DNA of 36,857 nt from Prorocentrum cordatum (taxonomy: Eukaryota > Sar > Dinophyceae > Prorocentrales > Prorocentraceae). Location of the stretch: assembly GCA_963575745.1 (NCBI GenBank), contig CAUYUJ010000871.1, forward strand, positions 7,501-44,357. Reading direction: 5' to 3'. This document shows positions 26,486 through 35,719 of the stretch, piece by piece. Every line of letters starts with the position of its first letter. The first letter of the stretch is position 1. The notes beneath the pieces were generated by a model, which worked only from the letters and a program-made list of their open reading frames with translations, made no database searches and was not told the origin of the DNA. A program made the translations under genes and the position numbers.

Positions 26486-29060
26486 TTTGGAGATCCTGGA
26501 GCGCGTGGCCACACATTGTAAAGCGTCTAACATGCAGCTCATTATTGGGGGAGATTTCAACATGCCGCATGAGGCCCTGGCTTCTTCTGGGTTTTCAGAG
26601 GCGCTCGGGGCCCAAGTTTTGGTTTCAGAGCCCCCGTTGTCAAGTCAAGGCAAGTCAAAGGTAATATATTACTTCGTGGTTGAGTCAGAGTTGGCCAAGC
26701 TAGTCACGTCAGTTTCAGCAGACGTTGACTGGCACGGCAGGCCGCATTTTCCAGTACATATAGGTTTACCAGCCAGTATGCATCAAGTTCGAATATTGCA
26801 GTTCGACACAGTGCCAGCTATGTCTTGCGAGCTGCCAGAGGAGAACGAGATTGGAGTCTCGTCTGTCGATTGGCCGGAGCTGTCGGAGCGCTGCGATCAT
26901 CTTTTCTTTCAGCTCCAAGGACTAGCAGGGGAGACAAAGCCAGCAGGAGTGAGGGGACTTCTAGGAGTTCTGTACAGATACTGGGCTCAGAAGGCGGAGA
27001 GAGAGGTTGCGGATCGGACTAAATCGAAACTTACCAGGCCAGGAGTTCGAGGACCATTGCCGAAACCACGTCTCGCCCCGCTGGCCCAGAGGAATCCAGT
27101 TCACAAATGTTTCGCAGCAGTCGCGCAAGGCCCGTCCTGGCTTGCGACCCGTATCAGGCGAATGATCCAGCTGCTGAGCTTGGTGGACTTCGCCAAGCCG
27201 GCCATCTTCTCAGAGCGCGCGCGGGATCTTGATAGTCTTTGCCGCAAGTTTGCTACCGCCAAGCCACGTCATGTACTAGAGCATGCTAGTACCAGCAACA
27301 GTTTTCGTACTACTCAGGACATCGCTCGACGGGTTCGGTCGCTTCTGCATAGCAAGTCGGGGCTCGATCCTGGGAATCGGAACGACATCAGCTTCGAGCT
27401 TGAAAAAGAAGTCGGCTTGGTGGTAGGATGTGCCAGGGCAGTCATTGCAGACTCCCACAGCAAGCACAGGGAAAGTTTGAGAGATTGGGTCACAAAAGCA
27501 CTTAACAAAGGAGCGGGCCCAGCACATCGATTTTGCAAAGAACAGGTCAAATGGGAACCTGAAGTTTTTGTGTTTGAAGGAGTAAGGTCTAACAGCGTGC
27601 AGGCCTTGATAGATGAGTACAATCGCAGATATGACAAGTTGTGGGAGGCCACGCCAGAACCTCATCATCGCACGCCTGTTGTACAGCCTGCATTACCGCT
27701 GCCGTCTGTCGCCGCGGTTCAAGACAGTAGCAAGGCGTACTCCACCAGGTCAGCAGTCAGTCTGGATGGCTCCCATTGCCGTCACTTATCGCGCCTGTCC
27801 GAGCGAGGAGTACAAGTATTTATATACCTTCTTGGGATATCTGAGTGCCTTGGAGAGCTCCCTCCTCAACTTCAGTGGGTTCTTATGGCGCTGCTCCCTA
27901 AGGCCTCCAAAGGGTACCGCACTATGGGGATCTTCAGTATGTTCTACAGGGTATCTGGGAAGATCCGGATATCTTATGCCAGAGCTTGGATGGATAAGTT
28001 TGACCACCCTTGGTTCAGTTGTGGGCCTGGTAGATCCCCTACAGACGGTGTTTGGAGGCAGAGTGTTAGAAGTGAAGCTTCAAAGGCCTCTGGAGAGGCC
28101 TCTGTGGGCCTCTTTTGGGATCTGGTCTCCTTTTACGAACGATTTGTGAGAGCCAGGTTGCATGCTAGAGGCCTAGAGCTAGGGTTTAGTCCTACGCTTA
28201 TGCAGTTCCATCTTGCTGCGCATGGCTCTGCGAGGTTTGTAGGATACAAGCGAGCAGTTTCTAAAGCAGCGTACGCTTTCAGAGGCATTGTGGCGGGATG
28301 TTCCTTCGCCATAGTTTGTGTCCGAATCTATTGCTTCCAAGGTTTCCTCAGCATGACTTCCCTCAACTCGGCCATCTACTTGGATTTCTATGTGGATGAG
28401 GTTTCGCTCGCGGCGTTCGGCGTGAGCAGGGACGTGTTCAAGTGGATTGTGCAGGCCGTCAAGCGGCTTGCCGCAATGATCAAGGATGAGCTGGACGCCA
28501 CCTTGTCAGTGGAAAAGTGTTCTCTTGTTGCGTCTTCTGCAGCACTTGGCAGGAACATATTAAAGGCCCTAGGAGCTTGGGCAGGGAAACAACAGCAAAT
28601 TGCCACCAACCTGGGGTCCGACTTCAGAGCTGGGAAATCTGTTACCGTTTCCAGGGATACCAAGAGGGCCAAGAGGATTCAGAAAATCAAACAGAGAGCT
28701 GCGCGTTTGAGACAGCTTGTTCGTGTTGCGGGCCAGGGAGCACGCAAAATTGTAACTTGTGGACTTTTGCCTGCTGGAGCTTTTGCTTCATGTATTGAAG
28801 GTTTGTCTAACAAGTATTTGGAGCAATTCAGAGCTATTGAATTATCGGTCACAGGGCCGAAGTGTAGAGGCAAAAGCAGATCAGTTACTTTCGCACTGTA
28901 TGAGTCCAAAGCAGACAAGTGGGCCCTGGCACCTGTGGTGCGATGGGCTCAGGAAGTTTGGGCCGCAGGCATGGCCCACATGTTCCGCTTTGACAGAGTT
29001 GCAGGACATCAAGCTTGCTCCACTGCGCAAGACCCCCCTTTCGAACTACACGTCGCATAG
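26346..29060 (+). CDS. LINE-C endonuclease C-terminal half and reverse transcriptase
   Basis: A 904-residue open frame. The endonuclease continues with MQLIIGGDFNMP near residue 68 (the G-D-F/W-N motif), KVIYYFVVES near 107 (usually S-x-x-D-Y; here the Asp is Tyr) and RPHFPVHIGL near 131 (terminal P-H-x-x-V box). A linker of about 300 residues follows. RT landmarks: GYRTMGIFSMFYRVSGKIR near 520, motif A GLFWDLVSFYERF near 587 (Asp kept), motif B AYAFRGIVAGCSFA near 643, and motif C LDFYVDEVSL near 680, where the second Asp of YVDD is Glu. SVEKCSLVASSAALGRNI near 720 is the motif D/E region. The Met at 26346 is out of phase with the protein until about 26420, so the first 25 residues are spurious. 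The end at 29060 may be premature. Confidence 0.82.
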   Translation: MSHLPFPPKVFSFGGVRFHVWWSSQGGPGILCASVYGKVSEGLSVTNLEILERVATHCKASNMQLIIGGDFNMPHEALASSGFSEALGAQVLVSEPPLSSQGKSKVIYYFVVESELAKLVTSVSADVDWHGRPHFPVHIGLPASMHQVRILQFDTVPAMSCELPEENEIGVSSVDWPELSERCDHLFFQLQGLAGETKPAGVRGLLGVLYRYWAQKAEREVADRTKSKLTRPGVRGPLPKPRLAPLAQRNPVHKCFAAVAQGPSWLATRIRRMIQLLSLVDFAKPAIFSERARDLDSLCRKFATAKPRHVLEHASTSNSFRTTQDIARRVRSLLHSKSGLDPGNRNDISFELEKEVGLVVGCARAVIADSHSKHRESLRDWVTKALNKGAGPAHRFCKEQVKWEPEVFVFEGVRSNSVQALIDEYNRRYDKLWEATPEPHHRTPVVQPALPLPSVAAVQDSSKAYSTRSAVSLDGSHCRHLSRLSERGVQVFIYLLGISECLGELPPQLQWVLMALLPKASKGYRTMGIFSMFYRVSGKIRISYARAWMDKFDHPWFSCGPGRSPTDGVWRQSVRSEASKASGEASVGLFWDLVSFYERFVRARLHARGLELGFSPTLMQFHLAAHGSARFVGYKRAVSKAAYAFRGIVAGCSFAIVCVRIYCFQGFLSMTSLNSAIYLDFYVDEVSLAAFGVSRDVFKWIVQAVKRLAAMIKDELDATLSVEKCSLVASSAALGRNILKALGAWAGKQQQIATNLGSDFRAGKSVTVSRDTKRAKRIQKIKQRAARLRQLVRVAGQGARKIVTCGLLPAGAFASCIEGLSNKYLEQFRAIELSVTGPKCRGKSRSVTFALYESKADKWALAPVVRWAQEVWAAGMAHMFRFDRVAGHQACSTAQDPPFELHVA

Positions 29061-29154
29061 TACAGTGGAGACCCATGCCAAGAAGCGCCTTGCTTGCCTC
29101 CGGGGTGCCCTGGGTTTCTTGGGTGTCGACGGTTTTGCTATGGAACGCGTGACG

Positions 29155-29500
29155 CGGGAGGAGGAGGAGGAGGCGGGAGGAGGAGTACATCGAGATCGAG
29201 GAGGAGGAGGAGGCGGGAGGAGGAGGAGGAGGAGGTCCTGGGGCCTCCGGGTTGGGTCTCTCGTGGGAGCTTTCTCGAGGTCGAGCTCCTGCTGCGCGGT
29301 CGTCTGGGGGGCCGCGGTTCTCGAGGAGACGCCCCCCCCCCCCATGTCTGCGGAGGAGGAGGAGGAGGAGGAGGAGGAGGAGGAGGAGGAGGAGGGAGGA
29401 GCGAGGAGCGAGGAGGAGGAGGAGGAGGAGGAGGAGGAGAAGGAGGAGGAGGAGGAGGAGGAGGGAGGAGCAAGGAGGAGGAGGAGGAGGAGGAGGGGGT
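29155..29500. repeat. GGA trinucleotide microsatellite
   Basis: Two main GGA tracts (29155-29235 and 29350-29495) flank a short unique stretch with a homopolymer C run near 29330-29343. The tract begins about 95 bp after the LINE-C stop codon and may have grown from its 3' tail. Confidence 0.9.
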
Positions 29501-29607
29501 CGGCAGTGCGGGCGCACGGGTGGGCGAGTCTAAATCTCCGACGCGCAGTCCATCCTCAGTGCCTGCGCCCTTTTCGTCGGCAGGTTGGTGCGCTGCTTGT
29601 TTTGTGA

Positions 29608-29610
<3 letters not shown>

Positions 29611-29643
<33 letters not shown>

Positions 29644-31491
29644 CACTCCTCTTTCTCTCTCTTTCTCTGTTTCTCTTGTAAATATAAGGCCCCAAGAGGC
29701 CCCAGACACCCACCAGGCGCCCGCAGACGACCGAAAACGACCCAAAGAAGACCCCCAAGAGGTTATCGAAACGCACAAAACCTAGATGTTCCATGGCTTG
29801 TGTATGATTTGGGGGGTGCTCTGATCTTCGGTCATCTGGGCCTCCAAGACTGCCCAGGAGGCCCGAAAATCGCCCCCAGGTTATCCGAAATGGCTTCCAG
29901 GCAGTCCATTAATGCTCCGAGATGGCGCAACGTGGTTCCGCGACGGCTCAAAGAGAGCCCCCCCCAAGGCGCCCCCTGAAGCATTCCAAGTCGTGACCCG
30001 TTCGTTCAGGGAGACCGATGTTGGAAGCAGGGTGGCCCGAGGAAGCCCTCAGAAGGCGCCCAGGAGGCTTCCAGAAAGCCCCGAGAAGCCCTTACACATT
30101 TTCGTGAGGCCCCCAGGAGGCTCACCAAAGAGGAGCACCCGCAAAAAGAGTTGAGGATGGGGAAGAATTCGACGGGTAGGGCGAGAATGAGGAAGAGGGA
30201 GAGGGATCGTTAGGGGAAAATAACGAAATACATTGTTACAACGACGTGCCGGAAAAAGGCACCAAAGAGTTATCTCTGAATGTTCCGTTTTACCTGATTG
30301 ACCTTTTGCTTGCATGCCGAACCTCAAGGACCACAGTGCATGGTGCGAAGCGCCAATGCAGTCTTGCATGTGTTCATTTGTACACGAGTACATTGGCCCT
30401 TCACGCAATGCACCTTGGTCCTTGAAGTTTGGCATGCAGGCGGAAGGGCAGGGAATGACAAAATACCATTTCGCGATAACTCCTTGTTGCCTTTTTCGAT
30501 ATCGCCGTCATAGTATTGTTATGCCTGTTCCTTCCCTCATGTTTCCTCTTCCTCTTCATTATCGCCCTACCCTTCGCATTCGAGCCAATGCAGTCTTGTA
30601 TAAATGATTGAATGCAAGACTGCATTTGCGCTTCGCGTCATGCAGTGTGGTCCTTTAGGTTTGGCATGCAGGCAGGAGAGCAATAAGGTAAAATGGAACA
30701 TTTAGAGATGATTCATTGCTGCCTTTTCCGACATCGTCGTTGTAATAATGTTGTTTTGTCTTCCGTTATTTGTCCCTCATATTCACCCTCTCTCTTCCTC
30801 ATTCTCGCCCTACCCTTCGAATTATTCCCCATTTCATCCTAGGAGAGCTTCTTGGGGGCCTCACGAAAGTGCTTACTGGCTTGTTGGTTCCCCACGAAAG
30901 TGCTTACGGGCTTAGTGCTCCTGGATGTCTTTGGGGTCTTCCCTGGGCAACCCTGCTTCCAACCGCGGTCTCCCTGCACGACCGGGTGACGATTTAATAT
31001 GACTCGGGGGACGTTTTGTAGAGATCTTGGGCCGTCACGGGGTTCTCTTCGGGCCATCTTGGGGCCCTGTTGGGCTGTCTTGGGGCTCTTCTTGGACTGC
31101 CTGGAAGCCCTCTTGGTTGAATTTGGGGCGATTCTCTGGCCCAGAAGGCCGAACAGAACATCCCCAAACTCATACGAGAACCATCGGACACCAATTTTTA
31201 TTGCGCTTCGAATGCCTCTTGGGGATCTTCTGTGGGTCGTCTGCGGGCGTCTGGCGAGTCTCTGGGGCCTCTGCGGGCTCTCGCGGGGCCGATCGGCCGC
31301 CCTCCTGACCGATTTGGGCCGGCTGCCCAGGCCCAGCAGGATCTTCGGGAGCCCCGGAAAGACAGGGGACCGCCTGCAAGGGCGTTCAGGCCAAGGATCT
31401 GGGAGCGGTCCCGTCTAGGAGAGGGTCGCAGGGTCCCAGATGATAGAAATATAAAGCAAGGAAGACAGTGAAAGAGAGAGAGAGAGAGAGA
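29611..31491. repeat. large imperfect inverted repeat, about 1.9 kb
   Basis: The left arm (about 29690-30375) and right arm (about 30605-31300, with looser similarity to 31491) are reverse complements with scattered mismatches. Matched pairs, left then right on the plus strand: CAGGCGCCCGCAGACGACC near 29717 with GGTCGTCTGCGGGCGTCTGG near 31235; GGCTTCCAGGCAGTCCA near 29892 with TGGACTGCCTGGAAGCC near 31092; CAGGGAGACCG near 30007 with CGGTCTCCCTG near 30965; TTTTCGTGAGGCCCCC near 30098 with GGGGGCCTCACGAAA near 30853; GGGTAGGGCGAGAATGAGGA near 30174 with TCCTCATTCTCGCCCTACCC near 30797. The outer ends are CT and GA microsatellite tracts. A third, direct copy of the inner unit lies at about 30395-30590. 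Confidence 0.8.
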
Positions 31492-31520
31492 GCAAACGGT
31501 GCACAAATGTATGTTCCCCT

Positions 31521-31608
31521 ATCAGAGCTTGCCTCTGTAGGGGTCCTGGCAGATTCATTCCCCAATCAGAGCTTGCTTCTGTAAGGGTCCTAGCGGAGTC
31601 ATATGGTT
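31521..31608. repeat. 44-bp tandem duplication
   Basis: ATCAGAGCTTGC(C/T)TCTGTA followed by (G/A)GGGTCCT starts at 31521 and at 31565. Located between the large inverted repeat and the ATAGCCCT satellite. Confidence 0.8.
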
Positions 31609-33190
31609 AAGTGAGCTTTGCCACCGATTTCCGAGGCCCCCCCGGGAGCCCAGGAGCCCGGGTGCCTTATAGCCCTATAGCCCTCTAGCCCTATAGCCAT
31701 ATAGCCCTATAGCCATATAGCCCTATAGCCCCATAGCCCTATAGCCCTATAGCCCTATAGCCCAACAGCCCTATGGCAGTATAGCCCTATAGCCGTATAG
31801 CCCTAAGGCCCTATAGCCCTATGGCCCAATAGCCCTATAGCCTTATAGCCCTGTAGACTTATAGCTGTATAGCCTTATAGCCCTATGGCCCTATAGCCCT
31901 ACAACCCTATAGCCCTATAGTTCTATATGCCTAAAGCCCTTTCGCCCTATAGCCCCATAGCCCTACAGCCCTATATCCCAATGCTCCGATCGACCTATAG
32001 CCCTATCGCCTTACAGCCCTATACCCCAGAGCCCCATAGCCCCATAGCCCTATAGTCCTACAGCCCTATAGCCCTGTGGCCCTATAGCCCTATACTCCTG
32101 TAGATGTGTAGCCCTACGGCCCTATAGCCCCATAGCCCAATATCCCTAAGAAGATTATGATTAGGTTTTTCTGCAGTATCATATGGTTTGGTGATCTTTG
32201 TCACCGATTTCCGCGGCCCGCCCAAGTGCCTGGGTGCCTTGTAGCCCTATAGCCCTCTAGCCCTATAGCCGTATAGCCCTACAACCCTATAGCCCTATGT
32301 GTTATAGCCTTATAGCCATATAGCCTTATAGCCCTATAGCCCTATAGCCCCATAATGTTATATTCCTGTAGCCATATATCCCTATAGCCCCATATACCTA
32401 TAGCCCTATGGTCCCATAGCTCAATCGCCCCTATAGACCTATAGACCTATAACCCTATGGCCCTATAGCTCCATAGCCCCAAAGCCCCATAGCCCCATAG
32501 CCCTATAGCCCTACAGCCCTATAGCCCTGTGGCCTTACAGCCCTATAGCCCTATAGCCCGATAGATCTATAGCCCTATGGCCCTATAGCCCTACAGCCCC
32601 ATAGCCCTGTAGTTCTAAAATGATTGTGATTGGGTTGTTCTTCGGTATCCTGTGATTTTGTTGAGTGTTGCCACCGACTTCCGCGGACCACCCAAGTGCC
32701 AGGGTGCCTTATAGCCCTATAGACCCCATAGCCCTATAGCCCTATAGGCCCATAGCCTTACAGTTTTATAGCCTTATAGCCAAATAGCCCTATAGGCCGA
32801 TGGTCCTATAGCCATATAGCCCTCTAGCCCTATAGTATAGCCGAATTGCCCCATAGTCCCATGGCCCCATCGCCCAATAGACCTACAGCCCTATAGCCGT
32901 ATAGCCCTACAGCCCTATAGCCCTATTGCCCTATAGTTTTATATATGCCTATAGCCCTATAGCCCTATAGGCCTGTAGCCCCATGGTTCTATAGCCCTAT
33001 CGCCCCGTAGTCCTATAGACCTATAGTCCTATAGCCCCTATAGCCCCAGAGCCCCATAGACCCATAGCCCTACAGCCCTATAGCCCTATTGCCCTATAAC
33101 CCTATAGCCCCATAGGCATTGCCCTATAGCCCCCCTAGCCCCATAGCCCTAAACGGATTATGAGTGGGGCTGTTGATCCCGCATCATATA
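31595..33190. repeat. ATAGCCCT octamer satellite with higher-order structure
   Basis: About 1.5 kb built mainly of the 8-bp unit ATAGCCCT with point variants. Three blocks of octamers are each preceded by a related non-octamer spacer: about 31595-31668, 32150-32245 and 32622-32712. The spacers share (A/G)TCATATGGTT or a variant and CACCGA(T/C)TTCCG(A/C)GG, followed by GTGCCT(T/A)(G/A)TAGCC-like entry sequence. A fourth, truncated spacer with GGATTATGA and GCATCATATAT lies at 33153-33190. The higher-order period is about 580 then 470 bp. Confidence 0.9.
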
Positions 33191-33193
33191 TAG

Positions 33194-33945
33194 TTATGTG
33201 TGTGCATGTATGTATGTGTATGTGCGTATGTAAGAACAGTTGTATGTATGCACATTTGCGTATGTATGTGTGTATGTACGTCTATGTGTAGCCGTATGTG
33301 TATGTATGTATGCGTGCATATATGTGTGCATGTATGGATGAGTGTGTCTCATGTTTGTTTGCGTGTATGTATGCATGCATACATGAGTGCCTGTATGGTT
33401 GTATGTATGCATGTATGTAAGCATGTACTTTTGTGTGTATGACTGTGTGCTTGTATGTGTGTGTGTCTGTGTATGTAAGTATGGTTGTTCGTATTCCTGG
33501 ATATGTGCGTATACATGTGTGGATGTGTGAGCGTACGTCTGTATGCATGCATGTCTGTATGTGTATGCATGGGTATACACAAGTGCATGCATGTATGCAT
33601 GGTTGTGTATGCCTGTATGCACGCGCGTCTGTATGTATGCATGCATGTATGCCTGTCTGCCTGTGTGTGTGTGTTCGTGTGTCCCTGTATGCATTCTAAA
33701 GTATTTGTACGTGCGCATGTATGTATGCATGCATGTATGTATGCGTATATGTGCATGCATGTATGCATGCCGATGTGTATGCATGTGTATAGGCATTTAT
33801 AGGTGCGTGTGCGTGTATTTATTATGTAAGTGTGTATGCATGTTTGTGCGGATGACTGTATGAAAATATGAATGTATGCATACATGCAAGCATGCATGTA
33901 TGCGTGTATGTCTGGATGTGTGTATATATATATATATACACAGCG
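33194..33945. repeat. TATG/TGCA-type tetranucleotide microsatellite
   Basis: About 750 bp of alternating pyrimidine-purine TGTATGTA, ATGCATGC and TGTGTGT units ending in an AT dinucleotide run near 33925-33940. His/Tyr/Thr or Cys/Val/Met open frames across it are compositional. Confidence 0.9.
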
Positions 33946-34096
33946 TTTGCACTGACATCCTTCAACAGTTCATGGCAAATCAATGGCATGGAGCCTTAGG
34001 TTGCTCTCTTGAAGCTGTCTGGGACCATCCTGGGGCCATCATCCGACATTCTGGAAAGTGTCTTCTGTCGCCATTCTGAATTCATTGTCGTCGCGA

Positions 34097-34122
34097 GTTT
34101 CTCTCAAGCTGATTTGGCTAAG
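34097..34122 (+). other. possible degenerate spliced-leader relicts upstream of the aminotransferase start
   Basis: GTTTCTCTCAAG directly followed by CTGATTTGGCTAAG. Each resembles the 3' half of the dinoflagellate spliced leader (TTTTGGCTCAAG), in the head-to-tail arrangement produced by repeated trans-splicing and retroposition. The matches are imperfect (9 of 12; and TTTGGCT-AAG with one base missing), so chance is not excluded. They lie 56-81 bp before the ATG at 34178. Confidence 0.35.
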
Positions 34123-34177
34123 CAGTATTGCCGCCCGCCTCTTCGTTTTTGCGCGCGTTGCTGCACCGAGCAAAGCC

Positions 34178-34747
34178 ATGGCTGAGCCGCTGGAGAAGAA
34201 GCCGCGTCTGATGGCGTCTAGGCGGAGCGCTGTTCGCTCTTTCAAAGTGATGGATGTGGTTCAAAAAGCAGATCAGTTGGCACGCGCTGGGAGAAATATT
34301 CTTCACTTAGAAGTTGGCCAACCCCAGTCGCCTGCACCACAAGCCGCAATTGCCAAAGCTCAGGAGCAAGTTGGGAAAGATCGTTGTGGCTACACTGCTG
34401 CTCGCGGAGAGCCCCCCCTCCGTAGTGCCCTTGCTTCGATGTACAAAGATACATATGGTGTAGATGTGTCGACGAACAGAATACATGTCACACCAGGTTC
34501 GTCTGGCGCCTTCACCATAGCATTCATGGCCGCATTCGATGTCGGTGATGCAGTAGCTGTGCCTTCATCCTGTTATCCTTGCTACCGAAATTTGCTTACG
34601 TGCTATGGCTGCGAAGCTGTGTCAATCCCAGTGGATAAGAACTATCGAGAACGCCTCCCGCGAACCACCGCCGCCCCCCGCCGTTGTGGAAGTCCGTGTT
34701 TGCCAGATCGTCGACGTAAAACTCGGTCGACTGCGGACGAATCCTAG
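34178..34747 (+). CDS. PLP-dependent class I/II aminotransferase, 5' exon (partial)
   Basis: Start chosen at 34178 (AAAGCCATGG, good initiation context); the same frame is open upstream to 34058, but that part looks like 5' UTR. The first about 160 residues match the N-terminal part of fold-type I aminotransferases of the aspartate/alanine family: FKVMDVVQKADQLARAGRNI, LHLEVGQPQSPAPQA (substrate-side Gly loop region), RCGYTAARGEPPLRSALASM (G-Y-T-x-x-x-G-x-x-x-L-R), TPGSSGAFTIAFMAAF (PLP phosphate-binding G-S/A-x-G region) and SSCYPCYRNLLTCYGCEAV (P-x-Y-x-x-Y/N). The catalytic Lys and C-terminal domain are absent. Homology is lost after IPVDKNYRE near 34650, where an intron probably begins; the remaining residues to the TAG at 34747 are likely intron. 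No downstream exon was recognised in the window. These enzymes move amino groups between amino acids and 2-oxo acids; the substrate cannot be told here. Confidence 0.8.
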   Translation: MAEPLEKKPRLMASRRSAVRSFKVMDVVQKADQLARAGRNILHLEVGQPQSPAPQAAIAKAQEQVGKDRCGYTAARGEPPLRSALASMYKDTYGVDVSTNRIHVTPGSSGAFTIAFMAAFDVGDAVAVPSSCYPCYRNLLTCYGCEAVSIPVDKNYRERLPRTTAAPRRCGSPCLPDRRRKTRSTADES

Positions 34748-34749
34748 TT

Positions 34750-35147
34750 TATTCGAGTGTTTCGGGGACGAGTCGGGGAACACAAGGTTCCAAAGCAGAG
34801 GGCTGCCTTGGGGCTCTGTTAATTTCCTCTTTCGCCTTCCTGGGGGCTTCCTGAAGCCCTTTTGCACTTTCAAGTATGGGGCCGTCTTGGGGCGCTCGTG
34901 GGCCGTTCTTGCGTTACTCTGGGGACCGTTTTGGCACTTCTAGGGGATGATTTGGGAGGCCTCTTGGGCCCTCCTGGGCCTTTGGCGTTCGAAAGGGCGG
35001 GTACACGAAAGTAACCAGACTAGTGGGGTTCTCGAGAGGCCTTCTTGCGGCGTCTTCGGAGCCCCCCAAAGCGTCTCGGGGACCACTTGGGCCTTCTTGG
35101 GGCTACCTTGGGCTGTCTTGGGCGCCCTCTTGGGGGAATGGGGAGGA
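34750..35147. other. probable intron or intergenic DNA with degenerate CTTGGGG-type repeats
   Basis: Loose 17-30 bp units built around CTTGGGGC, CTTGGGCC and CCTTCTTGGGG. Similar sequence occurs in the arms of the large inverted repeat (29.7-31.4 kb), upstream of the aminotransferase (33980-34060) and at 35890-36190 and 36490-36560. No exon was recognised. Confidence 0.6.
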
Positions 35148-35279
35148 GGACGAGGAGGAGGAGGAGGAGGAGGAGGAGGAGGAGGAGCAGGAGCAGGAGG
35201 AGGAGGAGGAGGAGGAGGAGGAGGAGGAGGAGGAGGAGGAGGAGGAGGAGGAGGGGCAGGAGCAGGAGCAGGAGCAGGA
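35148..35279. repeat. GGA/GCA trinucleotide microsatellite
   Basis: About 130 bp of GGA with GCAGGA interruptions. 35280-35565 beyond it is unassigned sequence without a recognised gene. Confidence 0.9.
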
Positions 35280-35565
35280 GCCGCCTTGGGTGCTTTACCG
35301 AGGGCCACGGTCCCGGCGAAGGGTGGGGGCAGAAGAGTGCGAAAGACGTGCGGGGTGGCTGTGGGGAGCCCCTGGAAGACCCAAGAGACGGCTGTCTAAC
35401 ACCGATTGTACGCCAAGCACCCCATGTGCTGAATCGGCAGGTCGGTAGATCGAAGACGCCGACGGCAAGTCACCGCGCCCCTTGCCCTGTGTGAGACTCA
35501 GGGCACGCGTCGCCGATAAACAACGTGAAACGCATTCGACCGCGATTAAATTCTTGACGCCTCAC

Positions 35566-35719
35566 GTGTCCACATCAGTTGCCTCCCCCCTTGCTTGGTC
35601 TTGTCTCTTTTCGCTTTCCTCTTCCCGTGCGCTAATTTAGGCCGTCGCCTCTGTGCTTCGCCCCTTGACGCCGCCCGAACTTCTCGCCGCGGTCGCGATC
35701 AAAAAAGTGTCCACATCAG
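35566..35719 (+). mobile_element. small A-tailed retroposon (SINE-like) flanked by a 13-bp direct repeat
   Basis: GTGTCCACATCAG occurs at 35566-35578 and at 35707-35719. The 128 bp between them starts TTGCCTCCCCCC and ends GCGGTCGCGATC followed by AAAAAA, immediately before the second repeat. A target-site duplication plus an oligo-A tail is the signature of target-primed reverse transcription of a short RNA. I did not recognise the source: no clear tRNA A/B boxes and no match to U1-U6, 7SL or 5S that I could see. Confidence 0.6.

Larger units (their letters stand above)
24451..29150 (+). mobile_element. LINE-C: spliced-leader-capped non-LTR retrotransposon
   Basis: Plus-strand element with zinc-binding and coiled-coil ORF1, APE-type endonuclease and RT. 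It has only a few frame disruptions (near 24780, a TGA at 24917, and one near 26420), so it is the youngest of the three LINEs. The 5' end is set by the spliced leader. The 3' end is indistinct: coding stops at 29060 and a GGA microsatellite begins near 29155. Related proteins as I recall them run on past this point, so a 3' deletion is possible. No target-site duplication was found. Confidence 0.8.

Noticed and set aside
31595-33190. CRISPR-like array
   Set aside because: The repeats are 8-bp tandem units without unique spacers of constant length, and the context is eukaryotic retroelement DNA.
33194-33897. His/Tyr/Thr-rich open frames resembling a metal-binding protein
   Set aside because: Product of the TATG/TGCA microsatellite; overlapping frames are open on both strands for the same reason.
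34058-34177. N-terminal extension of the aminotransferase (possible targeting peptide)
   Set aside because: The sequence has Arg, Ser and hydrophobic residues, so a mitochondrial or plastid peptide is imaginable. However, the ATG at 34178 has a better context, and the upstream part overlaps leader-like and CTTGGGG-like repeat sequence.
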